In this document: in pieces, positions 55,244 through 63,976 of the stretch | Position numbering within the stretch: position 1 is the stretch's first letter | How the letters are laid out: each line of letters opens with the position of its first letter | From: Desulfovibrio sp. UIB00 | GTDB taxonomy: Bacteria > Desulfobacterota > Desulfovibrionia > Desulfovibrionales > Desulfovibrionaceae | DNA length: 64,000 nt | Direction: 5' to 3' | Assembly (NCBI RefSeq): GCF_022508225.1 | Contig: NZ_JAETXJ010000006.1 | Location: forward strand, 1-64,000 | The notes under the pieces: model-generated | Seen by the model: only the letters and a program-made list of their open reading frames with translations | What the model was told of the DNA's origin: nothing | The model's database searches: none | Translations under genes and position numbers: made by a program

Positions 55244-56491
55244 TCAGCGGCGCCGCACGGAGCCGCCGTTATCGCGCCTGCGCTGCTGGTCGCCCGAGGC
55301 TTTTGAAGCAGGAGCCGTTTCAGGATTATGCCCCTGATTTTCCAATGCTCCATTGGCCCTGGGATCGTGGGAACCTTCAAGCACATCACCCTCGTACACA
55401 TCATCCTTGCCTGGGGGCAGAGCCTTCATGTCCTCCGCAGCGCCAGAAACATCCGGCACGGCGGGGGCATCGCTGCCCTGCCCGCCAGCGTGTGACGCCG
55501 GGGGTGCGAGCAGATCGGGGGCAAGCTCCTTGCCCACCATGATGAGGGAATTGGCCAGAGCCTTTTCAAGCCAGCGTTCAAAAGCCTCGGACATCTTCTG
55601 CTCCCGCAGGATGCCTTCCACCAGCGGATAGGCCTCCGCCAGGGTAATGTGCGCTGGCGGGCGGCTTTCAATCAGCCCAAGGCTACGCCACAGGCCTTCT
55701 TCCTGCCGCACGGGGGCGCACTGTCCCGGTTTAAGACTGGCAGCTGCCTTGCGCCATCCCTGAGGCAGATCGGCTGGCCGCACATTCTGGCACTGGAGCT
55801 GCACCTTGCTGCGCGCCTCGCTCATGCCACCGGGAAACACCGCGCAAAAGCCTTCCACGTCCTTGCGCGATTCACCAGAAATCAGGCAGACGCGCAGAGT
55901 TTCCGGCATCTGAAAATCGTCTTCGTGGGTCTGGTAGTAGTCGCGCAGTTCGGGCAGCGAAACACGGATGCCAGCTGCAAGAACCCGCTTTTCAAATGTG
56001 AGCATGGAGAGATGGTCAAGCAGCAAAGCCCGCCATTCTGAAGGGTCAATTGATTCTTCAGCCAGATATTTTTCCAGCCCGTCAGCGCCGCCGTAATCAT
56101 TCCTGACTTCTGCCATGGCTGTATCCAGCATGGCAGGGCTGACCGACATCTGAAGCCGCTGCAAATCCTGCCGCACCAGAGCGTAAATGATCAGAGTGCC
56201 CAGCCCTTCGCCGTATTCGCGCCGCATGTTTTCCAGCGATGGAGTGCGCATGGCCCCAAGAGAAGGAGAACGGCTGTCGAGCAGGGTCTGCAATCTGCGC
56301 AAGCTGATGGGCTCGCCATTGACTGTAGCCACCACGCCGTCGGGGAGCCGGGTTTCAAAACAGGCCGCCAGCAGCAGGCAAAAAGAGCAGGCCAGCGCCA
56401 CGCCTAGTGGGCGGGCCAGTCGGGCAGACCGAGCGACGTTCTGGAAAAAACGCGCCAAAGCTATGAGGGGCTGCATGAATCCGTCCACCAT
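55244..56491 (-). CDS. SurA-like lipoprotein with Pro/Gly-rich tail
   Basis: About 415 residues. The N-terminal hydrophobic stretch ends in the lipobox CLLLAAC, so it is a lipoprotein. A SurA-N-like segment follows (GVVATVNGEPISLRRLQTL), then a helical chaperone-like body, and a disordered, acidic/basic tail from about residue 330. The start is uncertain (56500, 56491 and 56476 are possible; 56491 has GGGA upstream). It may be a second, divergent SurA-type factor encoded with PpiC. Confidence 0.7.
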   Translation of the reverse strand: MVDGFMQPLIALARFFQNVARSARLARPLGVALACSFCLLLAACFETRLPDGVVATVNGEPISLRRLQTLLDSRSPSLGAMRTPSLENMRREYGEGLGTLIIYALVRQDLQRLQMSVSPAMLDTAMAEVRNDYGGADGLEKYLAEESIDPSEWRALLLDHLSMLTFEKRVLAAGIRVSLPELRDYYQTHEDDFQMPETLRVCLISGESRKDVEGFCAVFPGGMSEARSKVQLQCQNVRPADLPQGWRKAAASLKPGQCAPVRQEEGLWRSLGLIESRPPAHITLAEAYPLVEGILREQKMSEAFERWLEKALANSLIMVGKELAPDLLAPPASHAGGQGSDAPAVPDVSGAAEDMKALPPGKDDVYEGDVLEGSHDPRANGALENQGHNPETAPASKASGDQQRRRDNGGSVRRR

Positions 56492-56553
56492 TTTTCCCAT
56501 ATATTCAGACCAGTTCTATGACCTGAAAAAAAGACACAGCCACAAACCAGCAC

Positions 56554-59500
56554 CTATGCCCCGGCTTTAACACGAATACCTTCAAGGGCGGTACGCAACC
56601 TGTCCAACCCTTCGGGGAACGAAACATCAGACGGCATTGGCAGATGCAGCCCGGCAGGCGGCAGCATGCGCGCGTCCTTCATGGAAGCCGTAAGGGCTAC
56701 TATGCGCTCAGGCTGCACGGCGGTCTGCCCGTCCGGCCAGACAAGCCGCACATGGTTGATGTGCACATCGGCCTTTTGCACCTGCAACTCTGTGAGGAAC
56801 TGCTTGAAATCCAGCACGGCAAGGAAGTTGCGCAGTTCTTCGGGGAAGGGGCCAAACCTGTCGCGTATGCCAAGGGCCGCTTCCTCACGCGCCGCGCCGC
56901 CAGAGGCCGATGTGAGCGTTTTGTAGCAGCGCAGCCTTTCGCGCCCGTCCTCAATGTACGATGCGGGAATATGCGCAGGCAAGCCCAAAGTAAGTTCCGT
57001 CTCCACGGTCTGCGCTTCAGGCGTCCCCTTGAGGCGGCCCACGGCCTCCTCAAGCATTTCGAGGTACAGATCAAGGCCCACGCGGCACATGTGGCCCGAC
57101 TGCACTTCGCCGAGGATATTGCCCGCGCCGCGCAGGCGCAGGTCTTCCATGGCGACCTGAAAACCGGCCCCCAGGTAATCCATATCCATAATGATGCGCA
57201 GGCGTTCCTCCGCAATGGAGGTGAGGCGCTCCGCATCCGGCACTACAAAAAAAGCATAGGCCTGCCTGTCGCTGCGGCCCACCCGGCCCCGCAGCTGATA
57301 GAGCTGCCCAAGGCCGAACATCTGGGCCTGATCCACTACCAGCGTATTGGCGCGGGGAAAATCCAGCCCGGATTCAACAATGGAGGTGCATACCAGCACA
57401 TCAAGCTCGCCATGCCAGAACTTGTGCATGGTGTCTTCAAGCTCGGTTTCAGACATCTGCCCGTGCGCCATGCCTACCCGGGCCGTGGGCACAAGGGTGT
57501 GCACGTACTCGGCCACCCGCTCCAGGCCCTGCACACGGTTATAGACCCAGAACACCTGGCCTTCGCGCTCGATCTCGCGTTCCAGCACCTTGCGCAGCAC
57601 GGAATCATCCCGCCGCAGTACAGCCGAAGCCACAGGCTTGCGATCCTGCGGCGCGGTTTCAATGATGGAAAGCTCGCGTATGCCGGACATGGAAAGCTGC
57701 AAGGTGCGCGGAATGGGCGTGGCTGTCAGGGTGAGCACGTCCACGTTCTTTTTAAGGGCCTTGAGTTTTTCCTTATGGCGCACGCCGAAACGCTGTTCTT
57801 CATCCAGAATCAGCAGGGCAAGATTGGGAAGTTTGACGTCGCTTGAAAGTACGCGGTGGGTGCCGATGAGAATATCCACCTGCCCGGTGGCCGCAGCCTT
57901 GAGCACTTCCTTTTGCTTTGGGCGCGTCACAAAGCGGCTGAGCAGCCCCACATTGACGGGAAAACCCGCCAGACGGGCGCGGAAGGTCTGGTAATGCTGC
58001 TCGGCAAGCACCGTGGTGGGGCAAAGCAGCACCACCTGACGCCCCTCGGAAGCGGCGCGGAATGCAGCGCGCAGGGCAACTTCCGTTTTACCGAAGCCCA
58101 CGTCGCCGCATACGAGCCTGTCCATGGGCTGGGACTTGTCCATGTCGTCAAGCACGTCCTGAATGGCCTTGGCCTGATCAGGGGTTTCTTCAAAGCCGAA
58201 CGTGGCCTCAAATTCGTGGTACAGCTCGCCCGGAGGGTCATATCGGAAGCCCTTGGTCACCTTGCGGTAGGCATACATTTCCACAAGGTCGGCGGCGATC
58301 TTTTCAATGGCCTTGCGGGCCTTCTCCTTGCCCGAAGTCCAGCCGGTGCCGCCCAGCCGGTCCAGCGCGGGTTCCACGCCTTCCGAACCCTTGAACCGCT
58401 GGATAAGCCCCATCCGGTCGGCAGGCACGTAGAGCTTGTCGCGCCCGGAGTATTCGATAAGCAAAAAGTCGTTGGCAACAGCGTTGACATCCATGTGGTG
58501 CAGCCCGGCAAAACGACCAATGCCGTAATCGCGGTGCACCAGCAGATCGCCAGCCTTGAGATCGTCAAAGGAATCCAGCCCCTTGAAAACGCGCGACGAA
58601 ACGCGGGGCGTTTTTTCCGCCTTGGGGTACAGGATATCCTCGCCCAGAACCAGGGCGTTGTCCCACGCCAGATCCGCGCCCTGGCGGAAGGGCGAAACAA
58701 GAGCAAAAAGACCACGCTGGTCGGGTGCATAGCGCTGGGCAGGAAGAATGCCGTCCTGTTCTGCCAGTTTCAGAAACTTGGCTCGGCTGCGACCAGATGA
58801 AAAACTCAGCACCACCTGCCTGCGCGCGCCCTGCCACTCCTTGAGAGCGGTGGCAAGATGCTGCCAGGGGCGATCCTGCGCGCCGGAAAGAGGAAAAAGA
58901 TCGCTGAAGGAATGCAGAGTCCTTTCCGCAAAATCCAGACCGCGCTCTTCCACACCCATGACCAGAGGTTCGGCGTACACGCGCTGAAAGGCGTTCCACG
59001 GCGCAGGCTGCGAACTTTTGCGCAGGGCCAGCGATGCCGGTTGAGGCAGGGGCGCGTCCTCGGCCTCAAGCCGCTCCTTGAGTGCAAGGCGGCCATCCCG
59101 CAGGGCCTCGGCGCTGTCGGCCTCGCCGGGCAGCAGCCACAGGCAGTCCTGCGGCAGCCAGTCTTCGAGCAGGCTGGGAGCTTCTACGGCGCAGCCGGGC
59201 AGCAGGCCCGCTCCGCCAGCATCCAGCGATTTTTTAAAGGAATAGCAGTCATTTTCGCCAATGCGGCCTTCGGCAAACATGCGGTCAAAACGCTTGCGCG
59301 CAGCCTCGGTCTCGCGCGCAGCAAAGGCCAGCGGGCTGACAGGCAGCAGGGTCAGTTCGTCGCATCCTTGCAAAGACCGTTGGGTCTCCGCGTCAAAGAA
59401 GCGCATCTCCTCCAGCGTGTCGCCAAAAAATTCCAGCCGCACGGGGCGGGCATAGCCAGAGGGGTACAAATCAAGGATGTCGCCTCGCCGGGCCATTTCG

Positions 59501-59997
59501 CCGGGCCGCGTGACCATGGCAACGCGCTCGTACCCCCACTCCACCGCCTGCTCCAGCAGCAGCTCGGGGGCGTAATCGCTGCCCTTGCCAAGCTCCAGCG
59601 TGCGCGTGTGGAAAAAATTGACCGGCATGTAGCGCAACAGCAGGCTTTCAACACTAACCACCAGCACTCGCGGTTTGCCAAGGGTGAGGGAATACAGCGC
59701 GGCAAGCCGGGCAGCCCATGAGGGCTTGTCCTGCCACTGGCTCAGGGCTGGCAGCCCCAGACAGGGCCACTGCCATGCAGGGCGCACAACTGCCGGATCC
59801 GCCAGAGAAATTTCGGGAGAAAACAGGGCCGCAAGGGAGCGGGCCGCGTGAAATTCTTCGCGGGTGCGGGCCACAAGAGCCACGCTGCGCCCTTTGTCCA
59901 GAGCCTCGCAGGCAAGGCGGCAGCGCGTGACCATGCCGCTGCGTTCCAGATATATCTGCCTGTCGTTGCTTGAGAGCAATGCGCCGAAAGTGTCCAT
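56554..59997 (-). CDS. mfd: Transcription-repair coupling factor Mfd
   Basis: A 1147-residue translocase that removes stalled RNA polymerase and recruits UvrA. UvrB-homology module near the N-terminus, the RNA-polymerase-interaction segment KAGDLLVHRDYGIGRFAGLHH, helicase motifs GDVGFGKTEVALRAAF (Walker A), ILDEEQRFGVRHKE and TATPIPRTLQLS, then the TRG motif region and D7 at the C-terminus. The start at 59997 fits the family length; upstream ATGs have no binding site. Confidence 0.95.
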   Translation of the reverse strand: MDTFGALLSSNDRQIYLERSGMVTRCRLACEALDKGRSVALVARTREEFHAARSLAALFSPEISLADPAVVRPAWQWPCLGLPALSQWQDKPSWAARLAALYSLTLGKPRVLVVSVESLLLRYMPVNFFHTRTLELGKGSDYAPELLLEQAVEWGYERVAMVTRPGEMARRGDILDLYPSGYARPVRLEFFGDTLEEMRFFDAETQRSLQGCDELTLLPVSPLAFAARETEAARKRFDRMFAEGRIGENDCYSFKKSLDAGGAGLLPGCAVEAPSLLEDWLPQDCLWLLPGEADSAEALRDGRLALKERLEAEDAPLPQPASLALRKSSQPAPWNAFQRVYAEPLVMGVEERGLDFAERTLHSFSDLFPLSGAQDRPWQHLATALKEWQGARRQVVLSFSSGRSRAKFLKLAEQDGILPAQRYAPDQRGLFALVSPFRQGADLAWDNALVLGEDILYPKAEKTPRVSSRVFKGLDSFDDLKAGDLLVHRDYGIGRFAGLHHMDVNAVANDFLLIEYSGRDKLYVPADRMGLIQRFKGSEGVEPALDRLGGTGWTSGKEKARKAIEKIAADLVEMYAYRKVTKGFRYDPPGELYHEFEATFGFEETPDQAKAIQDVLDDMDKSQPMDRLVCGDVGFGKTEVALRAAFRAASEGRQVVLLCPTTVLAEQHYQTFRARLAGFPVNVGLLSRFVTRPKQKEVLKAAATGQVDILIGTHRVLSSDVKLPNLALLILDEEQRFGVRHKEKLKALKKNVDVLTLTATPIPRTLQLSMSGIRELSIIETAPQDRKPVASAVLRRDDSVLRKVLEREIEREGQVFWVYNRVQGLERVAEYVHTLVPTARVGMAHGQMSETELEDTMHKFWHGELDVLVCTSIVESGLDFPRANTLVVDQAQMFGLGQLYQLRGRVGRSDRQAYAFFVVPDAERLTSIAEERLRIIMDMDYLGAGFQVAMEDLRLRGAGNILGEVQSGHMCRVGLDLYLEMLEEAVGRLKGTPEAQTVETELTLGLPAHIPASYIEDGRERLRCYKTLTSASGGAAREEAALGIRDRFGPFPEELRNFLAVLDFKQFLTELQVQKADVHINHVRLVWPDGQTAVQPERIVALTASMKDARMLPPAGLHLPMPSDVSFPEGLDRLRTALEGIRVKAGA

Positions 59998-60110
59998 GAA
60001 CCTGTGGGGGTTATATAACAGCACAAGGGGCAGCCTGCGCCGCCCCGACGATAAACGGTCAAACCTGGCGGCAGCCGGAGGCCACCGCCAGGTTTGCAAG
60101 TCATTTGCTT

Positions 60111-60428
60111 CTAGTGTCCGCAGCCGCCGCCGCAGCTGCTGCAACCACCGCCCGTCTGGGGCAGGGGCACCGTGGGTTCAACTGTGAAACCCGCGTAGGA
60201 AAGATCAATCTTCACGCCTTCAACCTGAGCAAGAAGCTCCTTGTTGATGCAGAAGGTGAATCCGCCCTGATCTTCGCTCATATCTTCATCCGTCGCGGCG
60301 TCCAGGGCAAGGGCCAGATGGGGCCCGCTGCACCCGCCGGGGGCGAGGTAAACGCGAATGGTGCTTTTTTCCTTACCTTCAAAAAAGGCCGCCAGTTCCT
60401 TCTGGGCGCTTTCGGTCAGTTCAAGCAT
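60111..60428 (-). CDS. HesB/IscA-like protein, Cys form
   Basis: A 105-residue A-type Fe-S protein-like fold. The conserved Cys is in APGGCSGPHLAL; the C-terminus has the Cys-rich tail GGGCSSCGGGCGH, different from the usual CGC motif of IscA. It lies immediately downstream of a Sec-containing paralog and has its own TATAAT (60466-60471). GGAGG lies 4 bases before the start. The role may be in Fe-S or selenium handling. Confidence 0.8.
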   Translation of the reverse strand: MLELTESAQKELAAFFEGKEKSTIRVYLAPGGCSGPHLALALDAATDEDMSEDQGGFTFCINKELLAQVEGVKIDLSYAGFTVEPTVPLPQTGGGCSSCGGGCGH

Positions 60429-60483
60429 GGTTCCTCCGATGTTTTTCGATACGCTCGATATGTATATTATATGGTAGAGTAAC

Positions 60484-60516
60484 GAAAAACAGGCTGGCCT
60501 GCTTCGTCCGGCCAGC
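60484..60516 (-). terminator. Terminator between the two HesB-like genes
   Basis: GCTGGCC pairs with GGCCAGC (60493-60499 with 60510-60516), followed on the minus strand by CTGTTTTTCG. Confidence 0.7.
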
Positions 60517-60532
60517 GGGAAACCACCCCGCC

Positions 60533-60859
60533 TTACGCGTTGCTGCCGCAGCCGCTTGAGCAGCTGCTGCAACCACCGCTGTTGCCTTCAGAAGCGAAGG
60601 GCACTACGGGTTCAACCGCAAAGCCCATGTAGGTTAAATCAATTTTTACACCCTGCACTTCTGACAGAAGAGCACTGTTGATGCAGAAGGTGTAGCCGGC
60701 CTGTTCCTCGGTTTGATCCTGGTCGTTAGGCTCATCCAGAGCCAGGGCAAGGCGCGGGCCGCCTCAACCTGCGGTCATGTAGACCCGGATGGGATCCTTT
60801 TTCTTGCCGGTAAAGAACGAATCCAGTTCCTTACGGGCGCTGTCGGTCAATTCGATCAT
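60533..60859 (-). CDS. HesB-like selenoprotein with in-frame TGA (Sec32)
   Basis: A 108-codon frame with TGA at codon 32 (60766-60764) and TAA at the end. Before and after the TGA it matches its neighbour closely (LTDSARKEL, YTFCINSALLSEVQGVKIDL, GGCSSCSSGCG). The TGA falls on the conserved Cys: VYMTAG-U-GGPRLALAL against VYLAPGG-C-SGPHLALAL. A hairpin lies 21-35 bases downstream. Selenoprotein HesB-like families are known in deltaproteobacteria. GGAGGACGT is upstream. A stop-based caller would split it into two non-genes. Confidence 0.88.
60729..60743 (-). promoter_or_regulatory. Candidate bacterial SECIS hairpin
   Basis: GGCTC-TGGAT-GAGCC in the coding RNA, starting 21 bases after the UGA. 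It has a G in the apical loop and is at about the right distance for SelB binding. A GGCG/CGCC stem lies closer to the UGA. Confidence 0.55.
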
Positions 60860-60984
60860 ACGTCCTCCATGATTCGAGTGTTTTACTAACTAAGGTCATG
60901 CGTGGGGCTTGTCAATTACCGCAGGGCTTTTCTTTAAAGCCGAAAACAGCTAGAATGACGGGCATATCCACCCTTGGAGGAACC

Positions 60985-61521
60985 ATGTCCACGACCCGGT
61001 TACTGGAAAAAGACGAAATGGCGCGCGTACTTGAACGCCTCGCCTCGCAGATACTTGAACGCCACGCGGCATGCCAGGATGTGATGCTTGTGGGCATCGA
61101 ACGGCGCGGCGCAGACCTGGCCCGGCGCATAGCTGCCCTGCTGCAAACGCGCCTTGACCGCGTCATCCCCCTCGGAACCCTGGATATCAATCTGTACCGC
61201 GATGACTGGACAAGCCTTGTGGGCAAGCCCAGCATCGGGCAGTCCCGCATTACCGAAAGCGTGGACGAAAAGGTTATCATCCTGATTGACGATGTGCTTT
61301 ACACCGGGCGCACCATCCGCGCAGCCCTCGAGGCCCTGCTCGACTACGGCCGCCCCCGCTGCGTGGAACTGCTGACCCTTATCGACCGAGGTCACCGCGA
61401 GCTGCCCATCCATGCGGATTATGTGGGCCGCGTCATCAATACCAGCAGGCAGGAACACGTGGACGTCATGCTCGCCGAGCGCGACGGCGAAGACAGCGTG
61501 AACCTGACCACCGCATCGTAA
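60985..61521 (+). CDS. pyrR: Pyrimidine operon regulator / uracil phosphoribosyltransferase
   Basis: A 178-residue phosphoribosyltransferase of the PyrR type. PRPP loop VILIDDVLYTGRTIRAALEA, and GIERRGADLARRIA and DINLYRDDW motifs. It regulates pyrimidine genes by binding mRNA with UMP and has some UPRT activity. Divergent from the HesB-like genes; GGAGG precedes the start. Confidence 0.92.
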   Translation: MSTTRLLEKDEMARVLERLASQILERHAACQDVMLVGIERRGADLARRIAALLQTRLDRVIPLGTLDINLYRDDWTSLVGKPSIGQSRITESVDEKVIILIDDVLYTGRTIRAALEALLDYGRPRCVELLTLIDRGHRELPIHADYVGRVINTSRQEHVDVMLAERDGEDSVNLTTAS

Positions 61522-61749
61522 AACAGACGCGAAAGATTGCCCCAGCGGCAGGCACGGCCCTACAAACTGCCCGGCCCGGAAAGAGCCTCAACAGGGCTTT
61601 GCCGAGTCATAAACCGCGCACAGGAACAGAATTCATTCACCACGCTGACGTGCCGCCCCCCATCGGGCGGCAGCAAATACAGAACAGAGGAAACCATGCC
61701 CAAGCGCAAAACCTGACGCACAGCAAGGAGCTTCACGTTGTGGAGCTTA
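61522..61749. other. Non-coding region with a hairpin and a mini-ORF
   Basis: Includes the hairpin TGCCGCC-N8-GGCGGCA near 61651-61672 and a six-codon mini-ORF MPKRKT-stop (ATG near 61696) preceded by AGAGGAAA. Neither has a known role. Confidence 0.35.
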
Positions 61750-61828
61750 CGCGAACGGCGGTCCGGTTTGGGGCTGGCGCATGGCTTCTCTGCCCTGCAC
61801 CACTGACCCGACAAATCCTCCGTTCGCG
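61750..61828 (+). promoter_or_regulatory. Structured leader upstream of yedE
   Basis: CGCGAACGG (61750-61758) pairs perfectly with CCGTTCGCG (61820-61828), enclosing inner pairings GG/CC, TTTG/CAAA and GGG/CCC. The 79-base fold ends about 57 bases before the yedE start. It may be a leader element; it lacks a T-arm, so it is not a tRNA. Confidence 0.45.
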
Positions 61829-61884
61829 CTGCCGTTTCATACATCGGCTTCGCCACGGGCCTGTGGCCCCAAAAGGAGGATTTC

Positions 61885-62979
61885 ATGAAACCAGGCTTCA
61901 ACTTTTTCTCCACCACAACAGGTATCATCGCCACCGGGCTTGTGTTCGGCGTGCTTGCCGTATTGCTCCAGCAAATGGGCAATCCCGGCAACATGGGCAT
62001 CTGCGTGGTCTGCTTTAACCGCGATATCGCTGGCGCTCTGGGCTTTCACCGCGCTGCCGTCGTGCAGTACCTGCGGCCCGAAATCATGGGCATGGTGCTT
62101 GGCGCATTCGGCGCGGCGCTGGCCTTTGGCGAATACAAGCCGCGCGGCGGCTCGGCCCCCATCACCCGCTTTTTGCTTGGAGGCATAGCGGGTATTGGCG
62201 CGCTGGTCTTTCTGGGTTGCCCCTGGCGCGTTATTCTGCGCCTGGCTGGCGGCGACGCCTTTGCACTCTTTGGCCTTGCGGGCCTGATCTGCGGCGTGGG
62301 CATTGGCACCATTTTTTTCCGCATGGGCTTTTCACTTGGTCGCAGTCAGGGCCAGAGCAAAATTTCCGGTCTGGTGCTGCCCGGCATCATGCTTTCCTTC
62401 GTGGCCCTGTATCTGCTCAATCCGCAGGTGGCAGAACAGCCGCAGAGCGGCGTACTCTTCTATTCCGTCAAAGGGCCCGGCGCACAGCATGCACCCTTTA
62501 TACTCTCCATTGGCGTGGGGCTGATAGTGGGCTTTCTGGCCCAGCGCAGCCGCTTCTGCACCATGGGAGCCCTGCGCGACGTGATGCTGTTCAAGCAATG
62601 GCATCTGGCACTGGGATTTCTGGCCATGCTGGGCGCGGCCCTTGTTCTGAACCTGTATTTCGGCGCGTTCAAGCCCGGCTTTGAAAACCAGCCTATCGCC
62701 CAGCCCGACAACCTCTGGAACTTCCTCGGCATGGCTACTGCCGGTCTGGCCTTTGCGCTGGCGGGCGGCTGCCCTGGCCGTCAGCTCTTTATGGCTGGCG
62801 AGGGCGACAACGACGCCGCTGTATTTGCCGTTGGCCTGATCGTTGGCACCGCTGTTGCCCATAACTTCGGCTTGGCCTCCAGCCCCGCAGGGGTCGGCCC
62901 TCACGGCATGGCGGCCACCCTTGCCGGCCTTGCCATCTGCCTGTGCATCGGATTTTTCAACTGCAAGAGAGGTGCGTAA
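61885..62979 (+). CDS. yedE: YedE-family putative selenium transporter
   Basis: A 364-residue membrane protein of the YeeE/YedE family with about ten segments. The conserved cysteine motifs are GNMGICVVCFNRDIAG, FLGCPWR, RFCTMGALRD and AGGCPGRQ. The YedE branch is associated with selenium metabolism. It overlaps tusA by one base. GGAGG precedes the start. Confidence 0.85.
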   Translation: MKPGFNFFSTTTGIIATGLVFGVLAVLLQQMGNPGNMGICVVCFNRDIAGALGFHRAAVVQYLRPEIMGMVLGAFGAALAFGEYKPRGGSAPITRFLLGGIAGIGALVFLGCPWRVILRLAGGDAFALFGLAGLICGVGIGTIFFRMGFSLGRSQGQSKISGLVLPGIMLSFVALYLLNPQVAEQPQSGVLFYSVKGPGAQHAPFILSIGVGLIVGFLAQRSRFCTMGALRDVMLFKQWHLALGFLAMLGAALVLNLYFGAFKPGFENQPIAQPDNLWNFLGMATAGLAFALAGGCPGRQLFMAGEGDNDAAVFAVGLIVGTAVAHNFGLASSPAGVGPHGMAATLAGLAICLCIGFFNCKRGA

Positions 62980-63197
62980 TGTCTACCACCATCGACACCC
63001 GAGGGCTTTCCTGCCCGCAGCCCGTACTCATGTTTCTTACCGCTGCCAAGGCCGATGAACAGGGGCCTTTCAGCGTATTGGTGGATAACGACGCCAGCCT
63101 TGAAAATGTCAGCCGCGCTGCCCGCAACCGGGGATTTGCCGTCAGCACCACTGAAGAGGGCGAAGGCATAACGCGCATAGACATCCGCAAGGATTAA
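62979..63197 (+). CDS. TusA/SirA-like sulfur/selenium carrier
   Basis: A 72-residue TusA-fold protein; the active Cys is in DTRGLSCPQPVLMF. It carries a persulfide or selenide and works with the transporter in the same operon. The start codon overlaps the yedE stop (TAATG). Confidence 0.85.
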   Translation: MSTTIDTRGLSCPQPVLMFLTAAKADEQGPFSVLVDNDASLENVSRAARNRGFAVSTTEEGEGITRIDIRKD

Positions 63198-63349
63198 CAG
63201 TCGGATTGGCGAACTGGTGGCGCGGGTGAGCAAAACGCCCGCGCCGCAACTGCCGCCAGATCAGCCAATGATGGCTGAAAGCTGCAATCCTCCAGCTCTC
63301 GGCACGAGTGCTGCAACATATCCGGCGATCCAGCGTTTCGGGAGACATC
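63198..63349. other. Intergenic region, no gene seen
   Basis: About 150 bases between tusA and the DUF3343 gene. No structure stands out. Confidence 0.4.
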
Positions 63350-63976
63350 ATGACGCAGAACAGTTCCCAGAGCAGCCTGCTGCAGGGCTTTGCGCAAAAA
63401 CTGCGCGGCCTGTTTTCTCCCGGCGGCAAAGATTCGGATATGGATGCTCGCGGCGGCGGCAAACGCGGTTGCAACGACCGAGGTCTGCTGGTTTTTGACC
63501 ACACTGGCGAGGTTATCCGCGCCGAGCGCCTGCTGTGCAAGGCCGGGTTGGATGTGGAAGTAAAGGGGCCGCCGCCGGAACTGCGCACAGGGTGCGACAT
63601 GGTGGTGGTTTTTGAACTGGTGAGTCAGGCGCGCGTTCTGGATGTTCTGGAACGGGAAGGTCTTGAGCCCCGTCAGGTGGTCAGCGCCCACGATGTGCTG
63701 CTGGAGCCTGTGTCCCTGTTTCAGATAAAACATCTGGATGACCGCTGGCTGATGGTACGCGCCGCCAATATGAAAATTACCCTTGATGCTGCTGACGGAC
63801 GCATTGTGAATATTTCAGGCGGCGGCTGCCCTGATGTGCCGTGGGTGGCGCATCGGCTGTGCGGCCTGCGCCTTGATGAAGCCCCGGAACCCCTGTCCCT
63901 GGGGCAGACCCTCTGCTGCTACAGCCTGCAAAAGGCCTTTGAAGAACTGCGGAGGCAAGTCGCATGTGGTGCATAG
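63350..63976 (+). CDS. DUF3343-domain protein in the selenium cluster
   Basis: A 208-residue protein. The DUF3343-like core (GLLVFDHTGEVIRAERLL, GPPPELRTGCDMVVVF) is followed by a second domain with ISGGGCPDVPWVAH. DUF3343 proteins occur next to YedE/TusA in selenium metabolism. GGGAG precedes the start. The last bases overlap the next gene. Confidence 0.75.
   Translation: MTQNSSQSSLLQGFAQKLRGLFSPGGKDSDMDARGGGKRGCNDRGLLVFDHTGEVIRAERLLCKAGLDVEVKGPPPELRTGCDMVVVFELVSQARVLDVLEREGLEPRQVVSAHDVLLEPVSLFQIKHLDDRWLMVRAANMKITLDAADGRIVNISGGGCPDVPWVAHRLCGLRLDEAPEPLSLGQTLCCYSLQKAFEELRRQVACGA

Noticed and set aside
61740-61840. tRNA-Sec (selC) in the leader of yedE
   Set aside because: The long stem is suggestive but there is no T-loop, no TCA anticodon loop and no CCA.
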